Notes: generated from the letters alone by a model not told the origin. DNA of 64,000 bases from Paludibacteraceae bacterium (GCA_017467185.1 JAFTSS010000067.1:1-64000), one strand, 5' to 3'; shown: positions 53,805-64,000, numbered from the stretch's first letter. Translations and numbers: made by a program.

Positions 53805-55484
53805 TTATTTTACAAAACATTTAGTAATAAAGTTTCCACAACGCACAACATAAACGCCAGGCAATAAATCCTCTCCATTAACACGAATACCATTTAAAGT
53901 ATAAATTTCAGCGTTATGCGGTGCTACAATAGAATTTCCTTCTACGAAAATATCAACATTTTCTTCTACGAAATCTAAGGCGGTAGGTAATCCAAGTGTA
54001 CCATCAATATTGATACGTTGCATATAAAGTCGATTTGGCATCTCGGTCCAATCAACATCAGTATCATCTTCACTTAGTACTCTTTCATCAGTCCACATAG
54101 CAATCCAATAAGCATTATCTACAAGAGGCGAAACTTTTAATTCTGAACGCATATCAATTGAAGGTGTAAATTGGACATCAGTATTCCACATTGGTTCACC
54201 CGTCTGCGCATTAAATTTATGGGCATAAGCAGCCACATCATTAGCACCTACTTGGACCATATAAAAGGCTACAACATTTCCATCTTCGGCAAATTCAAGG
54301 TCGAAGAAAGCGACTAAAGACCCATCATTTGGACGCATTTCAACACCTTCTGGACCCCATAATAACTCACCGGTACTTGCCATTTTTTGAATCATTAGGC
54401 GTTGTTCACCTTGTCCCACATTCGTTTCACGACGAATTGTATAGAGGCAATCACCTTCTTTATCATAGAGCATTGTAGGCTCAAAACTACGCATACCTTC
54501 AGTATAACCAACAGCTTCACCATCGACCCCTGAAGCATAAGCATAAGAACCATCAGACAAAATATGAGAAACATATGTCTTTTCAATATTTGTGAAATAA
54601 CGATCGTCGCGCCAACCAACAATAGCGCCACCTTCGCCATCAGGGATGATAGAAAGGAAAGTCCAAATAGGGACTTGAGGGAAACCACCATGATAAACTT
54701 TTACATCTTCTTTCCATACCGATGACCCTTCAAAATCAATTTTGCGAAGCATCAAATCTTGATTTGTACCTTTAGCATAAAGGAGTATAACTTGATTATC
54801 ACCTGCACTCACTAAATAAGGATATGCATACATGATATTAGGATCGGAAATATAAAGAGGTGCATCCCAAAGAAGTTGTCCATCAGCAGATACACGTTCT
54901 AGACATATTCGAGAAGAATATGTTTCTTCAAAAGGATAATAATCAGCAAAAGCAAAAATATAAGACCCATCATCAAGTTCAGCAACAGTCATAGAACCTT
55001 GAGCATCCTGACTATATTTACCACGATTAAGGTCGACTGGTTCAGACCAAAGCATTTCACCATTAGGAGATAATTTATAAACATTGTAATTAAGATTATC
55101 GCCATAAATACCTTGAGATTCAGCATTTATTTTACTTTGATAAATCATAAGCATATTACCCTTGGTATCATGGTATGCCATCGAATTGAACATGGTGTAT
55201 AGCAAAGTCGTATTAGAAGCTGCTAAACGAGCCCCATTGTCAAAAATGCTGACACCTTCGGCATTGTGAACATTATACCACATTTCTATATTTCCATTAC
55301 CAGGAGAAAGGAACGCGGTAGTAATAGAATTGTCTGGGTTGACACCAAAATCCCAAACATAAACCCTACTACGAGGTTTTCCCACATCAGTATTTTGATT
55401 GGGATTAGATGTCCACTGTGCCATTACATCAATACATAATGCACAATGCACAATGCACAATATTAAAATTAACAATCGTTTCAT
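53805..55484 (-). CDS. T9SS-exported protein, paralogue of the next gene
   Basis: 559 residues from ATG MKRLLILILCIVHCALC. The signal peptide core is encoded by TTGTGCA 7-base units. The mature part begins QWTSNPNQNTDVGKPR and has repeated beta-strand blocks (LSPNGEMLWSEPVDLNRG, SADGQLLWDAPLYISDP, SDGSYAYASGVDGEAVGYTEG) like a propeller. It ends in a T9SS sorting tail (IYTLNGIRVNGEDLLPGVYVVRCG). It is closely similar over its whole length to the neighbouring 549-residue protein, so a tandem duplication is likely. No enzymatic motif is visible. Confidence 0.82.
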   Translation of the reverse strand: MKRLLILILCIVHCALCIDVMAQWTSNPNQNTDVGKPRSRVYVWDFGVNPDNSITTAFLSPGNGNIEMWYNVHNAEGVSIFDNGARLAASNTTLLYTMFNSMAYHDTKGNMLMIYQSKINAESQGIYGDNLNYNVYKLSPNGEMLWSEPVDLNRGKYSQDAQGSMTVAELDDGSYIFAFADYYPFEETYSSRICLERVSADGQLLWDAPLYISDPNIMYAYPYLVSAGDNQVILLYAKGTNQDLMLRKIDFEGSSVWKEDVKVYHGGFPQVPIWTFLSIIPDGEGGAIVGWRDDRYFTNIEKTYVSHILSDGSYAYASGVDGEAVGYTEGMRSFEPTMLYDKEGDCLYTIRRETNVGQGEQRLMIQKMASTGELLWGPEGVEMRPNDGSLVAFFDLEFAEDGNVVAFYMVQVGANDVAAYAHKFNAQTGEPMWNTDVQFTPSIDMRSELKVSPLVDNAYWIAMWTDERVLSEDDTDVDWTEMPNRLYMQRINIDGTLGLPTALDFVEENVDIFVEGNSIVAPHNAEIYTLNGIRVNGEDLLPGVYVVRCGNFITKCFVK

Positions 55485-55499
55485 AATCAATAACACTTA

Positions 55500-57149
55500 T
55501 TATTTCACAAATACTTTTATTGAAGATTTTCCATAACGAACGATATAAACGCCCGAAACTAGATTATCGTTATCAACACGAAGCCCTGTAATAGTGTATA
55601 TTTCAGAACCTTCAGGAGCTATAATTGCATTATCTACAACTTGGACATCAAACTCTTGTTTCTCCACCAAATCAATAGAAGTTTGCACACCAAGAGTACC
55701 ATCAATATTTATGCGTTGCATATATAAACGCGTAATATTCATAGGATCATCATTTTGGTCTTCATCTAACAAACGCTGATCTTCCCACATAACAATCCAA
55801 TACTCGTTATTAATAAGCGGAGTAGCCTTTAAAGAAGAACGAGATCTTTCGCGAGGAGTAAACTCAAGAGGTTCGTTCCACATTAGTTCACCTGTTTCTT
55901 TATTAAACTTTTGAGCAAATGCAGATACACTAACTCCATCATGTTGTACCATATAGAATGCCACGACATTGCCATCTTCAGCAAATTGAAGGTCAAAATA
56001 AGCAACAGCAGAACCATCATTAGCTCTTAATTCAACACCTTCTGGGCCCCAAAGCAATTCGCCAGTATCAGCCATTTTTTGAATCATCAAACGTTGAGTT
56101 GCTTGAGAAGAAGAAGTTTCACGGCGTAATGTATAAAGTGATTTATCTTTTTTATCATACAACATTGTAGGTTCGAAACTACGCAAGCCTTCAGTATAAC
56201 CAACAGCTTCACCATCGACACCTGATGCATAGCCGTAAGAACCATCCGAAAGGATGTGAGAGACATAAGATTTTTCGAAATTAGTAAAGAAGCGGTCGTC
56301 ACGCCAACTAATAAAGGCACCTCCTTCGCCATCAGAGATAATAGAAAGTAATGTCCAAATAGGAACTTGAGGGAAACCTCCACGATACACTACAACATCA
56401 TTAGTCCACACAGCAGATCCGTCAAAGTCGAGTTTACGCAACATTAAATCTTGATTTGTTCCTTTAACATAAAGGAGTAAGACTTGGTTATCTCCAGCAT
56501 TTATAAGATAAGGGTAAGAATGAGGCACAACCGGATCACTAATAGACATAGGTTCGTCCCAAAGCAGTTTGCCATCGGCAGATATACGGTCATAATAAAT
56601 ACGTCCGACTTGAGTCATATCCACATCACAATAAGCAACCATATAAGAACCATCCTCGAGTTCGGCAACAGACAAACCATATTGTAAATACTCAGAATAT
56701 CCACCACGATTAAGATCTAATGTCCAAATGACATCCCCTGTTGGAGAAATCTTGTACACATTATAATTAAGATATCCATCATATTTACCTAATTTTTCGG
56801 CATTGCTATAATTCTGATAGAAAGCAAGCATATTACCTTTACTATCATGAAAACCTATAGCACCAAAGGCAGTCCATGTCATAGTAGATTCAGAAGCTAA
56901 TAGTTTTGCACCTTCAGGTAATATACTTACACCTTCTGCATTATGGATATTATAATACATTTCGATTTTACCCTCATTAGGTGCAGAAAAGATAGTTGTA
57001 ATAGAATTGTCGGGATTAATGCCAAATTTCCATTCATAAACTGCTTTTAAAGGTGCTATAACATTAGTATTTTCTTGTGGGTTGCTACTCCATTGAGCAA
57101 ATATTGCAACTGAAACGAGTGAAAATAAAAGAGTAAAAATCTTTCTCAT
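55500..57149 (-). CDS. T9SS-exported protein, tandem paralogue
   Basis: 549 residues. A normal signal peptide (MRKIFTLLFSLVSVAIFAQ) without the heptamer core seen in its paralogue. The mature protein shows the same block order (ISPTGDVIWTLDLNRGGYSE, SADGKLLWDEPMSISDP, VSHILSDGSYGYASGVDGE) and a T9SS tail (IYTITGLRVDNDNLVSGVYIVRYG). Gaps of 15 and 20 bases to its neighbours show co-transcription. Function unknown; a surface-exposed beta-propeller is the best structural guess. Confidence 0.83.
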   Translation of the reverse strand: MRKIFTLLFSLVSVAIFAQWSSNPQENTNVIAPLKAVYEWKFGINPDNSITTIFSAPNEGKIEMYYNIHNAEGVSILPEGAKLLASESTMTWTAFGAIGFHDSKGNMLAFYQNYSNAEKLGKYDGYLNYNVYKISPTGDVIWTLDLNRGGYSEYLQYGLSVAELEDGSYMVAYCDVDMTQVGRIYYDRISADGKLLWDEPMSISDPVVPHSYPYLINAGDNQVLLLYVKGTNQDLMLRKLDFDGSAVWTNDVVVYRGGFPQVPIWTLLSIISDGEGGAFISWRDDRFFTNFEKSYVSHILSDGSYGYASGVDGEAVGYTEGLRSFEPTMLYDKKDKSLYTLRRETSSSQATQRLMIQKMADTGELLWGPEGVELRANDGSAVAYFDLQFAEDGNVVAFYMVQHDGVSVSAFAQKFNKETGELMWNEPLEFTPRERSRSSLKATPLINNEYWIVMWEDQRLLDEDQNDDPMNITRLYMQRINIDGTLGVQTSIDLVEKQEFDVQVVDNAIIAPEGSEIYTITGLRVDNDNLVSGVYIVRYGKSSIKVFVK

Positions 57150-57169
57150 AATAATACCTCCTAAATTAT

Positions 57170-58864
57170 TTATTTAACCATTATTTTTTCTAATATATTT
57201 TTTTGAGATGAATTAATTTGCACAAAATATATTCCAGGAGTTACATTATCAAGAGATATAGATTGTCCAAATGTAGATACAACTTTGGCTCCAGTAATAG
57301 AATAAAGAGTTATTTGTGCGTCTTCAGAGATTGTAATCAATCGAGTTTTAGTGTCAAAATTGAAATCCAAATTAGTAGATTCAATATTATCAACAGGAGT
57401 TGTTGCAGATGTCACAAAAAATGTACGACAACCGACATCAGGTATTGAGTAGTTTTGCTCTACCATTTTGCCATCATTATTATTTATTTTGTATGATCCT
57501 TTATATATACCATCAGCGCATATATCAACTATTTCAAAACAATAAATTTTGCCTACATCAAGTTTTATAGTTTCTGTATATAATTTAGGTGTTGCAGGCT
57601 CATATTCAAATTGCTCTACGACATTGCCATCTGCATCGAGAATGCGGAATAAATTCTCTTCAGCATAATAATCAGTTTGAATGGCAAAAGTCAACTCTGG
57701 AGTAGATGTGGTTGGGGCTGAAAAAGAGCCAGATAATTCAGAAGATTCTACGTCTTGATTATTAAGTTTCGTGATTGTAATTTTCCAAGTATTATTGTTC
57801 AAAACTTCACCTTTTTGATAAGGTATTCTTATAACTTGTTTTGCAAAAGGAGCAACTTCGCCTTCCCATGATGAAGCTTGAGTATTACCATTAATCGTTA
57901 TATCAAATTGTGCTGAAGTTAGAGTTTCATTGCATTTATTAGTTAAAATAACTTCAAAAAAGTTGAAACCATATTTTTTAGATTTACCCAAGATAGTAGT
58001 TGATAATTCAGCAGCTAAAGGTAAATTAAAATTAGAGAATGTTGGTTTCGCAGAAGTTACGTTCATTATATTATTTTTACCATCTTCAGTAACAAAAGCT
58101 ATAAGATTAATATTTTGTAATATAAGATCAACGGTTTTATTAGTTTCGGGAGCTATTATAGCTTTAGGGAGTTCGAAAGTATAAGATTTTGAGAAGTATT
58201 GGTCTTTAGCGATAGTGATTTCATCACCTAATACAGGAGTCAAATAGTCGCGGAGCATACTTTGGTGCACATATTGATCGCCTACGCCTGCACCATTTTG
58301 TGGACCAACAATATTATCTTGCGTCATAACAATACTCAAAAAAGCTTTTTCAGAAGGCACGTCGGCAGTGCAATAACCTTCGATTGTAACATTTAACTTT
58401 CGGGTTAATACGTCACATTCTGCTTTTATCAATAAATTGACAGGAGCATCTTCCGCCATAATATCCATAGCAGTTTTACCAAAAGCAGAACGTCCTAAAA
58501 CCATAGAAGTTGCACCAGATTCATAAGTGTGAGTAAGTCGATTAATCACTCCACAAGGACGACCTTCATTGGCTGTACCGAGGATAGAATCTATTAAATC
58601 ACCATCTGTAGTTCTGTAATCGGGCTGATCAGAGCCTGGTACTGCATAATAACCAGAATGTACTGCGATTGAAAATATACGACCTTGATGTATTTCCTCT
58701 AAATTATGACAAATAATGTGTGCCTGAGGACAATAACCACAATGGATGCCTGTGAATTCTTCTATTAATATATTCTTTTTTTGAACTTCAGTAGTAACAT
58801 CGTAAGCCATGATAGATGGCAAAAATGAAAGTAAAAATAGAGATAATAGAGTAAAATGTTTCAT
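57170..58864 (-). CDS. Omp28-related outer-membrane protein with T9SS tail
   Basis: 564 residues from ATG MKHFTLLSLFLLSF; a TTG two codons earlier is possible but less likely. After the signal peptide (ends IMAYD) the N-terminal thioredoxin-like Omp28 domain has NILIEEFTGIHCGYCPQAH, with a CxxC pair (HCGYCP). Then LDQ-like segments, an Omp28 beta domain (to ~270), a second sandwich, and a T9SS sorting tail (ITLYSITGAKVV ... GIYFVQINSSQK). First gene of the operon, next to a TATATTTG box. The CxxC suggests disulfide or metal chemistry outside the cell, which is not proven for this family. Confidence 0.87.
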   Translation of the reverse strand: MKHFTLLSLFLLSFLPSIMAYDVTTEVQKKNILIEEFTGIHCGYCPQAHIICHNLEEIHQGRIFSIAVHSGYYAVPGSDQPDYRTTDGDLIDSILGTANEGRPCGVINRLTHTYESGATSMVLGRSAFGKTAMDIMAEDAPVNLLIKAECDVLTRKLNVTIEGYCTADVPSEKAFLSIVMTQDNIVGPQNGAGVGDQYVHQSMLRDYLTPVLGDEITIAKDQYFSKSYTFELPKAIIAPETNKTVDLILQNINLIAFVTEDGKNNIMNVTSAKPTFSNFNLPLAAELSTTILGKSKKYGFNFFEVILTNKCNETLTSAQFDITINGNTQASSWEGEVAPFAKQVIRIPYQKGEVLNNNTWKITITKLNNQDVESSELSGSFSAPTTSTPELTFAIQTDYYAEENLFRILDADGNVVEQFEYEPATPKLYTETIKLDVGKIYCFEIVDICADGIYKGSYKINNNDGKMVEQNYSIPDVGCRTFFVTSATTPVDNIESTNLDFNFDTKTRLITISEDAQITLYSITGAKVVSTFGQSISLDNVTPGIYFVQINSSQKNILEKIMVK

Positions 58865-58933
58865 ACGCAATAAATTTAATAAATATTAAACCGAAAAATG
58901 AAAATTTAGACTAGCAAGTCAAATTTTATTTTG

Positions 58934-58941
58934 CAAATATA
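58934..58941 (-). promoter_or_regulatory. -7 box (TATATTTG) of the T9SS-cargo operon
   Basis: Matches TAnnTTTG; 70 bases before the Omp28 start. Confidence 0.6.
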
Positions 58942-59135
58942 ATGTTTTTGACAATAAGAAACGAAAAGAGACCCCTTATTTAATTACTGCAAAACAAATA
59001 CGCCCCAACAAAACACTACGGCATATAATAATAACAAACTATATTCCAATAAATTACATTACCGTTTTAATAATAAAAAAAAGACTAATAGTCATTTTTT
59101 TCAAACAAAAAAACCAAATATTAGAATATTTTTTG

Positions 59136-59143
59136 TAACTTTG
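59136..59143 (+). promoter_or_regulatory. -7 box (TAACTTTG) of the TPR regulator
   Basis: Matches TAnnTTTG; 28 bases before the ATG at 59171, which argues against the TTG at 59141 as start. Confidence 0.65.
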
Positions 59144-59170
59144 CAAATAAAAATAAATCTATCTACACTT

Positions 59171-60958
59171 ATGAAATACAACAAAAATAGATATTTTAAT
59201 AACATTTCGACAATAATTTTGTCGTTATTTTTATGTTTTTTATTACAAAATTGTAGTAAAAAACATAATACAGAAAAACAATTATTAAAAGAAATACAAA
59301 AAGAATTAGATTTAACAAATAAAGAAGATAAAGAATTCAATGATGTAATAGACTCTCTACTCCTACAAAAAGACAATTCCGACATATCTAAATATATTAC
59401 ACGATATGGTAAGGAGCTTCATTATACTGGACAACAAACAAAAGCTATAGAATTTTACAATTTAATTGTTGGTTATTACCAATCTTTACAGAAACCAACA
59501 AAAGAACAATATAAACATCTGATAGAATGTTATATACCATTGGGAGCTGCTTTCGAAGAACTTGGATTAAAAAATACAGCCATGAATTATTATATGAAGG
59601 GAATAAAAATTGCAGAAGAACAAAACCTTCAGACTCAACGAGCTATGTTATTAAATAACATAGGAGTTATATATTTTGGATTTAACAACTACGATCAATC
59701 TCTAAATTATTTTACCCAAGCAAGTGTAATCAATTTAAAACATCAAAATAATCAAGAATTGTTTATCAACTACAACAATATAGCAGAAATTTATCTAAAA
59801 AAAAATAATTTAGAAAAAGCGATGGATTATTCGCTAAAAGCATTACAATATCTAAACGAACAGACAGATCAAGAGATGTATTATATGATGCATGCAAACA
59901 TCGGAGCGATATATACTTTGCGACACGAATATCCAATGGCACTAAGTTACCTAAACAATGCAATAACACATCAAAAACAATTAGGTTTAACAACATACCT
60001 TATTACATCATACTTAAATACAGCAGAATTATACAGCAAAATAAATGCGTTGGATTCGGCTAATTACTTTGCTATACAGGCTGAAGAATTGGCGAAAGAA
60101 ACACAAAATATATTATTACAAAGCCAAGCAATACAAACTCAAGCAAGATTAGCTAAAATCGAAAAAAATTATATTCAAGGCTTTAATTTACTCGAAAAAA
60201 ACAACATACTAAAAGACTCTATTTTACGATTAGACAATCAACGCAAAATGGAAGATTGGGAGAAAATCTATGAATTAGAAAAAAAATATTATCAAAATAA
60301 TTCTATAATAGCCCAATGGAATCCTAAAACTATTTTTTATATAATGATATTAATAGTTACAATACTAATATGTATAATAGTAATACTATATCTTATAAAT
60401 AAAAGCAAAGATAAAACATTAAAAAACAAAGAATTATATGAAATAAGACAAAATAAAGAACAATCTAAAAGGATTGCAGCCGAAGAGGAAAAAAGCAAAG
60501 AAATGCAAAAAGAAATAGATCGTCGCAACAGAGAATTAACGACATATACACTTGAAAAAATGCGATTTAACGAACAAATTACAGATATCAATACTGAACT
60601 AAAAAAGGTCCTTTTAGAAATTAATCCTCGAAGTAAAGAACATAAAGAGCGCTTACAAAATCTACTCAACAAATTACTTCTTTTAGAAAATAATACAAAT
60701 TGGGAAGAATTTCAATATTATTTTGAACAAGTACACCCTCAATTTTATGAAAAATTAGGAACTGCATATCCAACATTAACACCAAAAGAAAAAAGACTTT
60801 GCGCTTTTATTTCTTTAGGACTATCGACTAAAGAAATTGCATCTATTACATTCAGAGAAGTAAGAAGTTGTGAGTCGTCAAGAAATCGTTTACGCAAAAA
60901 ATTAGGTGTAGAACCAGATATAGATTTAACTAACTTTATTCGCCAAATTACTAATTGA
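59171..60958 (+). CDS. TPR-repeat membrane-linked HTH regulator
   Basis: 595 residues from ATG MKYNKNRYF. The N-terminus is lipoprotein-like (LFLCFLLQNCSKK, lipobox cysteine ~31). Residues ~60-370 form about eight TPR repeats (AFEELGLKNTAMNYYMKGIKIAEE, LLNNIGVIYFGFNNYDQSLNYFTQA). One membrane helix (~395-415) follows, then a coiled coil and a LuxR-type HTH (LTPKEKRLCAFISLGLSTKEIASIT ... NRLRKKLG). This layout is a known Bacteroidetes type: periplasmic TPR sensing with a cytoplasmic DNA-binding tail. It is divergent from the T9SS-cargo operon, which it may control. Confidence 0.85.
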   Translation: MKYNKNRYFNNISTIILSLFLCFLLQNCSKKHNTEKQLLKEIQKELDLTNKEDKEFNDVIDSLLLQKDNSDISKYITRYGKELHYTGQQTKAIEFYNLIVGYYQSLQKPTKEQYKHLIECYIPLGAAFEELGLKNTAMNYYMKGIKIAEEQNLQTQRAMLLNNIGVIYFGFNNYDQSLNYFTQASVINLKHQNNQELFINYNNIAEIYLKKNNLEKAMDYSLKALQYLNEQTDQEMYYMMHANIGAIYTLRHEYPMALSYLNNAITHQKQLGLTTYLITSYLNTAELYSKINALDSANYFAIQAEELAKETQNILLQSQAIQTQARLAKIEKNYIQGFNLLEKNNILKDSILRLDNQRKMEDWEKIYELEKKYYQNNSIIAQWNPKTIFYIMILIVTILICIIVILYLINKSKDKTLKNKELYEIRQNKEQSKRIAAEEEKSKEMQKEIDRRNRELTTYTLEKMRFNEQITDINTELKKVLLEINPRSKEHKERLQNLLNKLLLLENNTNWEEFQYYFEQVHPQFYEKLGTAYPTLTPKEKRLCAFISLGLSTKEIASITFREVRSCESSRNRLRKKLGVEPDIDLTNFIRQITN

Positions 60959-60974
60959 TATTTCTCTATTCTAC

Positions 60975-61016
60975 AAAAAAGAGATGCTATAATTAATATA
61001 GCATCTCTTTTTTTTA
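60975..61016. terminator. Bidirectional intrinsic terminator
   Basis: AAAAAAGAGATGCTAT / ATAGCATCTCTTTTTTTT between the TPR regulator and pyrG. Confidence 0.9.
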
Positions 61017-61050
61017 TTTATACAAGACCCACAAATGTGGTCCAAATATA

Positions 61051-62664
<1,614 letters not shown>

Positions 62665-62669
62665 TTAGT

Positions 62670-62735
62670 AGCGAGTAGCGAGATATGAGATTTTAACTCA
62701 CATACTCATTCGGACACGGCATATCGTATCCCTAC
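62670..62735. repeat. 7-base tract and REP-like palindrome upstream of pyrG
   Basis: GTAGCGA GTAGCGA units at 62670-62684, then CGGACACGGCATATCGTATCCCTACATT at 62711-62737, related to the other REP-like copies. Confidence 0.7.
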
Positions 62736-62757
62736 ATTCAACTATTCAATTAAAGTG

Positions 62758-62765
62758 CAAAGATA
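62758..62765 (-). promoter_or_regulatory. -7 box (TATCTTTG) for pyrG
   Basis: TATCTTTGC on the minus strand, about 105 bases before the start codon; the leader holds a REP-like palindrome and a 7-base tract. Confidence 0.65.
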
Positions 62766-62766
62766 C

Positions 62767-62806
62767 AAAAAAAGTCCGAAGTATTTAATACTTTTTCGGA
62801 CTTTTT
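62767..62806. terminator. Bidirectional intrinsic terminator
   Basis: AAAAAAAGTCCGAA / TTTCGGACTTTTT; ends the small membrane-protein operon just before the pyrG promoter. Confidence 0.85.
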
Positions 62807-62837
62807 ATAATAATTATTAAAATTCATCTCAAAACAT

Positions 62838-63173
62838 TCAAATAAAATCAACAAGCCTATTAAACTCATGCGATATAGGCACATAAATCAAAATAAAAAA
62901 GAAAAAGGATATAACAATAAAACAGTCAAACAAACTAATATTTCTTTCTTTATTTTTATTTATTTCTATATTATCTTTCATAATTATTGCTACTATAACC
63001 ATAAAAAATAGTATATTTATAGTCCATGAAATTAATTGCAGCACAAGTTTCACCGATTCAGAGACAGACAATAATAATGGCAAATAAGGAATAACTACAA
63101 AAAACAATGGCACATAAAACATCCAAGTTCTAACCGCAATACTCCTCATAAAATAAAAATTTACATTTTTCAT
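62838..63173 (-). CDS. Small three-helix membrane protein, unknown
   Basis: 111 residues, start ATG MKNVNFYFMRS. Three hydrophobic helices (about 17-39, 44-64 and 83-102) with a charged loop (MKDNIEINKNKER). No family recognised. It is followed by a terminator and preceded, 13 bases upstream, by a possible small lipoprotein frame, so the two may share the TAACTTTG promoter at 63382-63389 (minus). The composition is very AT-rich. Confidence 0.5.
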   Translation of the reverse strand: MKNVNFYFMRSIAVRTWMFYVPLFFVVIPYLPLLLSVSESVKLVLQLISWTINILFFMVIVAIIMKDNIEINKNKERNISLFDCFIVISFFFFILIYVPISHEFNRLVDFI

Positions 63174-63186
63174 AACTCGTTATTGT

Positions 63187-63357
63187 TTAAGGTTCTACAA
63201 AAATGACTTTTTGAACAGACTCTAAACAGTCTATATACTCTCTCCAATATATCTTTTTTTGAATTTGGAACTTAATTAAATAAGCCTTTTGTTCTGCTTT
63301 TTCGCAAGAAAAAAGCAATATGCACAAACAAATAATAATTTTTTGTGGTAAAAATAT
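63187..63357 (-). CDS. Possible small lipoprotein lacking a standard start codon
   Basis: A frame of about 56 codons runs from just after a TAA to TAA at 63187. It reads KIIICLCILLFSCEKAEQKA, then a charged tail ending VQKVIFVEP. The hydrophobic core and LLFSC lipobox look like a lipoprotein signal. There is no ATG or GTG; ATA (63357) or ATT (63339) would have to serve, or the start has been lost. A promoter box sits 25-30 bases upstream. It may be an eroded gene. Confidence 0.35.
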   Translation of the reverse strand: MFLPQKIIICLCILLFSCEKAEQKAYLIKFQIQKKIYWREYIDCLESVQKVIFVEP

Positions 63358-63381
63358 TTATATAGTTAATTTATGGGCAAA

Positions 63382-63389
63382 GTTAAAAA
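63382..63389 (-). promoter_or_regulatory. -7 box (TAACTTTG), small membrane-protein operon
   Basis: TAACTTTGCCC on the minus strand, 25 bases from the first codon of the small lipoprotein frame. Confidence 0.5.
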
Positions 63390-63478
63390 AAAAAAAGGAA
63401 ATTAGTTGTTTGTAAATTGATTTTTTTATTGTGAGTTTTATTTTTTAAGATTTTGTGTGCTTTTTGTTGATTTTTTAG

Positions 63479-63486
63479 TAACTTTG
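63479..63486 (+). promoter_or_regulatory. -7 box (TAACTTTG) for ybeY
   Basis: TAACTTTG on the plus strand, with TTTTTG about 20 bases upstream; the leader contains 7-base-period tracts. Confidence 0.55.
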
Positions 63487-63495
63487 TGGTTGAAA

Positions 63496-63612
63496 AATAG
63501 ACACGAGATGTAAGATGTGAAATATAAAGTTGTAAGTTTACTCTTAACTGTTAAAAATCTGATAATACTGATAAAGCGAAGCTAATAATTATGCATTGTG
63601 CATTATGCATTG
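63496..63612. repeat. 7-base-period tracts in the ybeY leader
   Basis: GACACGA GATGTAA GATGTGA units at 63501-63522 and TGCATTG TGCATTA TGCATTG at 63593-63613, then CTCGCTACTA. Confidence 0.7.
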
Positions 63613-63641
63613 AAAAGGCTCGCTACTAAAATCTATATATA

Positions 63642-64000
63642 ATGATTTCATATAACACAGAAGGCGTTAAGATGCCAAAATTTGGTAAACGCGAGACTAA
63701 TACCTGGATTAAGGCTGTGGCTGCAAAATATGGCAAAAAGGTGGGCGAAGTGGCATACATTTTTTGCGATGACGAGAAAATTTTGGAGGTAAATAGAGAA
63801 TATCTCCAACATGATTACTACACCGACATCATTACGTTTGACTACTGCGAGGGTGATGTGTTGAATGGTGATATTTTTATTTCGTTGGATACTGTGGCTA
63901 GCAATGCTGAGGAGTTTGGGGTCACGTTTGACGAGGAGTTGCACCGTGTGTTGATTCATGGGATTTTGCACCTTTGCGAACAGGATGACCAAACGCCTGA
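63642..64000 (+). CDS. ybeY: Endoribonuclease YbeY (5' part)
   Basis: The first ~119 residues are present and the frame runs off the right edge. After ATG, MISYNTEGVKMPKFGKRE is followed by VNREYLQHDYYTDIITFDYCEG and the metal-site motif HRVLIHGILHLCEQDD (H-x3-H-x5 towards the third ligand, which falls at the cut). YbeY is a zinc-dependent RNase for 16S rRNA 3' maturation and ribosome quality control. The opposite strand also has an open frame here, but the family match is on the plus strand. Confidence 0.93.
   Translation, partial: MISYNTEGVKMPKFGKRETNTWIKAVAAKYGKKVGEVAYIFCDDEKILEVNREYLQHDYYTDIITFDYCEGDVLNGDIFISLDTVASNAEEFGVTFDEELHRVLIHGILHLCEQDDQTP

Larger units (their letters stand above)
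58865..59170. other. Divergent promoter region
   Basis: 306 AT-rich bases with no gene. TATATTTG at 58934-58941 (minus) serves the Omp28/T9SS operon; TAACTTTG at 59136-59143 (plus) serves the TPR regulator. No operator repeat is obvious. Confidence 0.7.

Noticed and set aside
63648..63992. 114-codon minus-strand frame at the right edge
   Set aside because: The plus strand encodes YbeY with its HRVLIHGILHLCEQDD motif over the same bases.

Overview
The window looks like a chromosomal segment of an AT-rich member of the Bacteroidales. The evidence is: type IX secretion (T9SS) sorting tails on several secreted proteins; a PorQ homologue beside cmk, as in Porphyromonas; an RprX/RprY-type two-component pair; many TAnnTTTG-type -7 promoter boxes, typical of the phylum; and weak or absent Shine-Dalgarno sites. 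I cannot name a genus.

Layout. 1-6.2 kb: the end of a T9SS protein, a small secreted protein, a T9SS-exported N-acetylmuramoyl-L-alanine amidase, then cmk, porQ and a 5-formyl-THF cyclo-ligase on the minus strand. 6.4-16.4 kb: plus-strand housekeeping genes dnaG, sufB, pnuC, a VTT/YqaA membrane protein, rsfS, ftsH, cdsA, psd and a CPBP protease. 16.5-20 kb (minus): a ferredoxin-rich [FeFe] hydrogenase and a BspA-type leucine-rich-repeat protein. 20.0-20.8 kb is a repeat field. 20.8-30.9 kb: polA, rprY/rprX, a flippase-like protein with GtrA, rsmA, corA and a DUF2148 protein. 31.0-43.6 kb: a defence island with a DUF1016/YhcG nuclease broken by an in-frame stop, a structured RNA locus, and a complete six-gene type-4-like BREX operon (BrxP, a small domain protein, BrxC, PglZ, BrxL, a 103-aa protein). 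43.8-47.4 kb: an ECF sigma factor with a membrane partner, a queuosine-precursor transporter, a radical-SAM protein and tRNA-Arg(CCT). 47.5-62.7 kb: yidC and pyrG, usually neighbours in this order, here separated by a four-gene T9SS/Omp28 export operon and a TPR-HTH regulator. The window ends with a small membrane-protein operon and the start of ybeY.

Two things stand out. First, the BREX operon carries a DndC-like PAPS-reductase/ferredoxin protein and no methyltransferase. It also encodes a stand-alone protein resembling the N-terminal (ScoMcrA-like, sulfur-recognition type) domain of HNH restriction enzymes. Immediately upstream lies a rod-shaped structured RNA of about 220 nt with its own promoter-like box and terminator, about 30 bases before brxP. 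This suggests, but does not prove, a sulfur-based self/non-self mark with RNA-level control.

Second, the chromosome is full of short tandem tracts with a strict 7-base period (and a second class with a 9-base period) plus several palindromic element families. These sit at gene ends, and they also lie inside coding sequences as in-frame inserts: in polA, the DUF2148 gene and the radical-SAM gene, probably at the N-terminus of the transporter, and as the hydrophobic core of two signal peptides. Two copies of another element keep the same fold through compensatory base changes, which points to a structured nucleic acid family.

No transposase, integrase, rRNA or CRISPR array was found.
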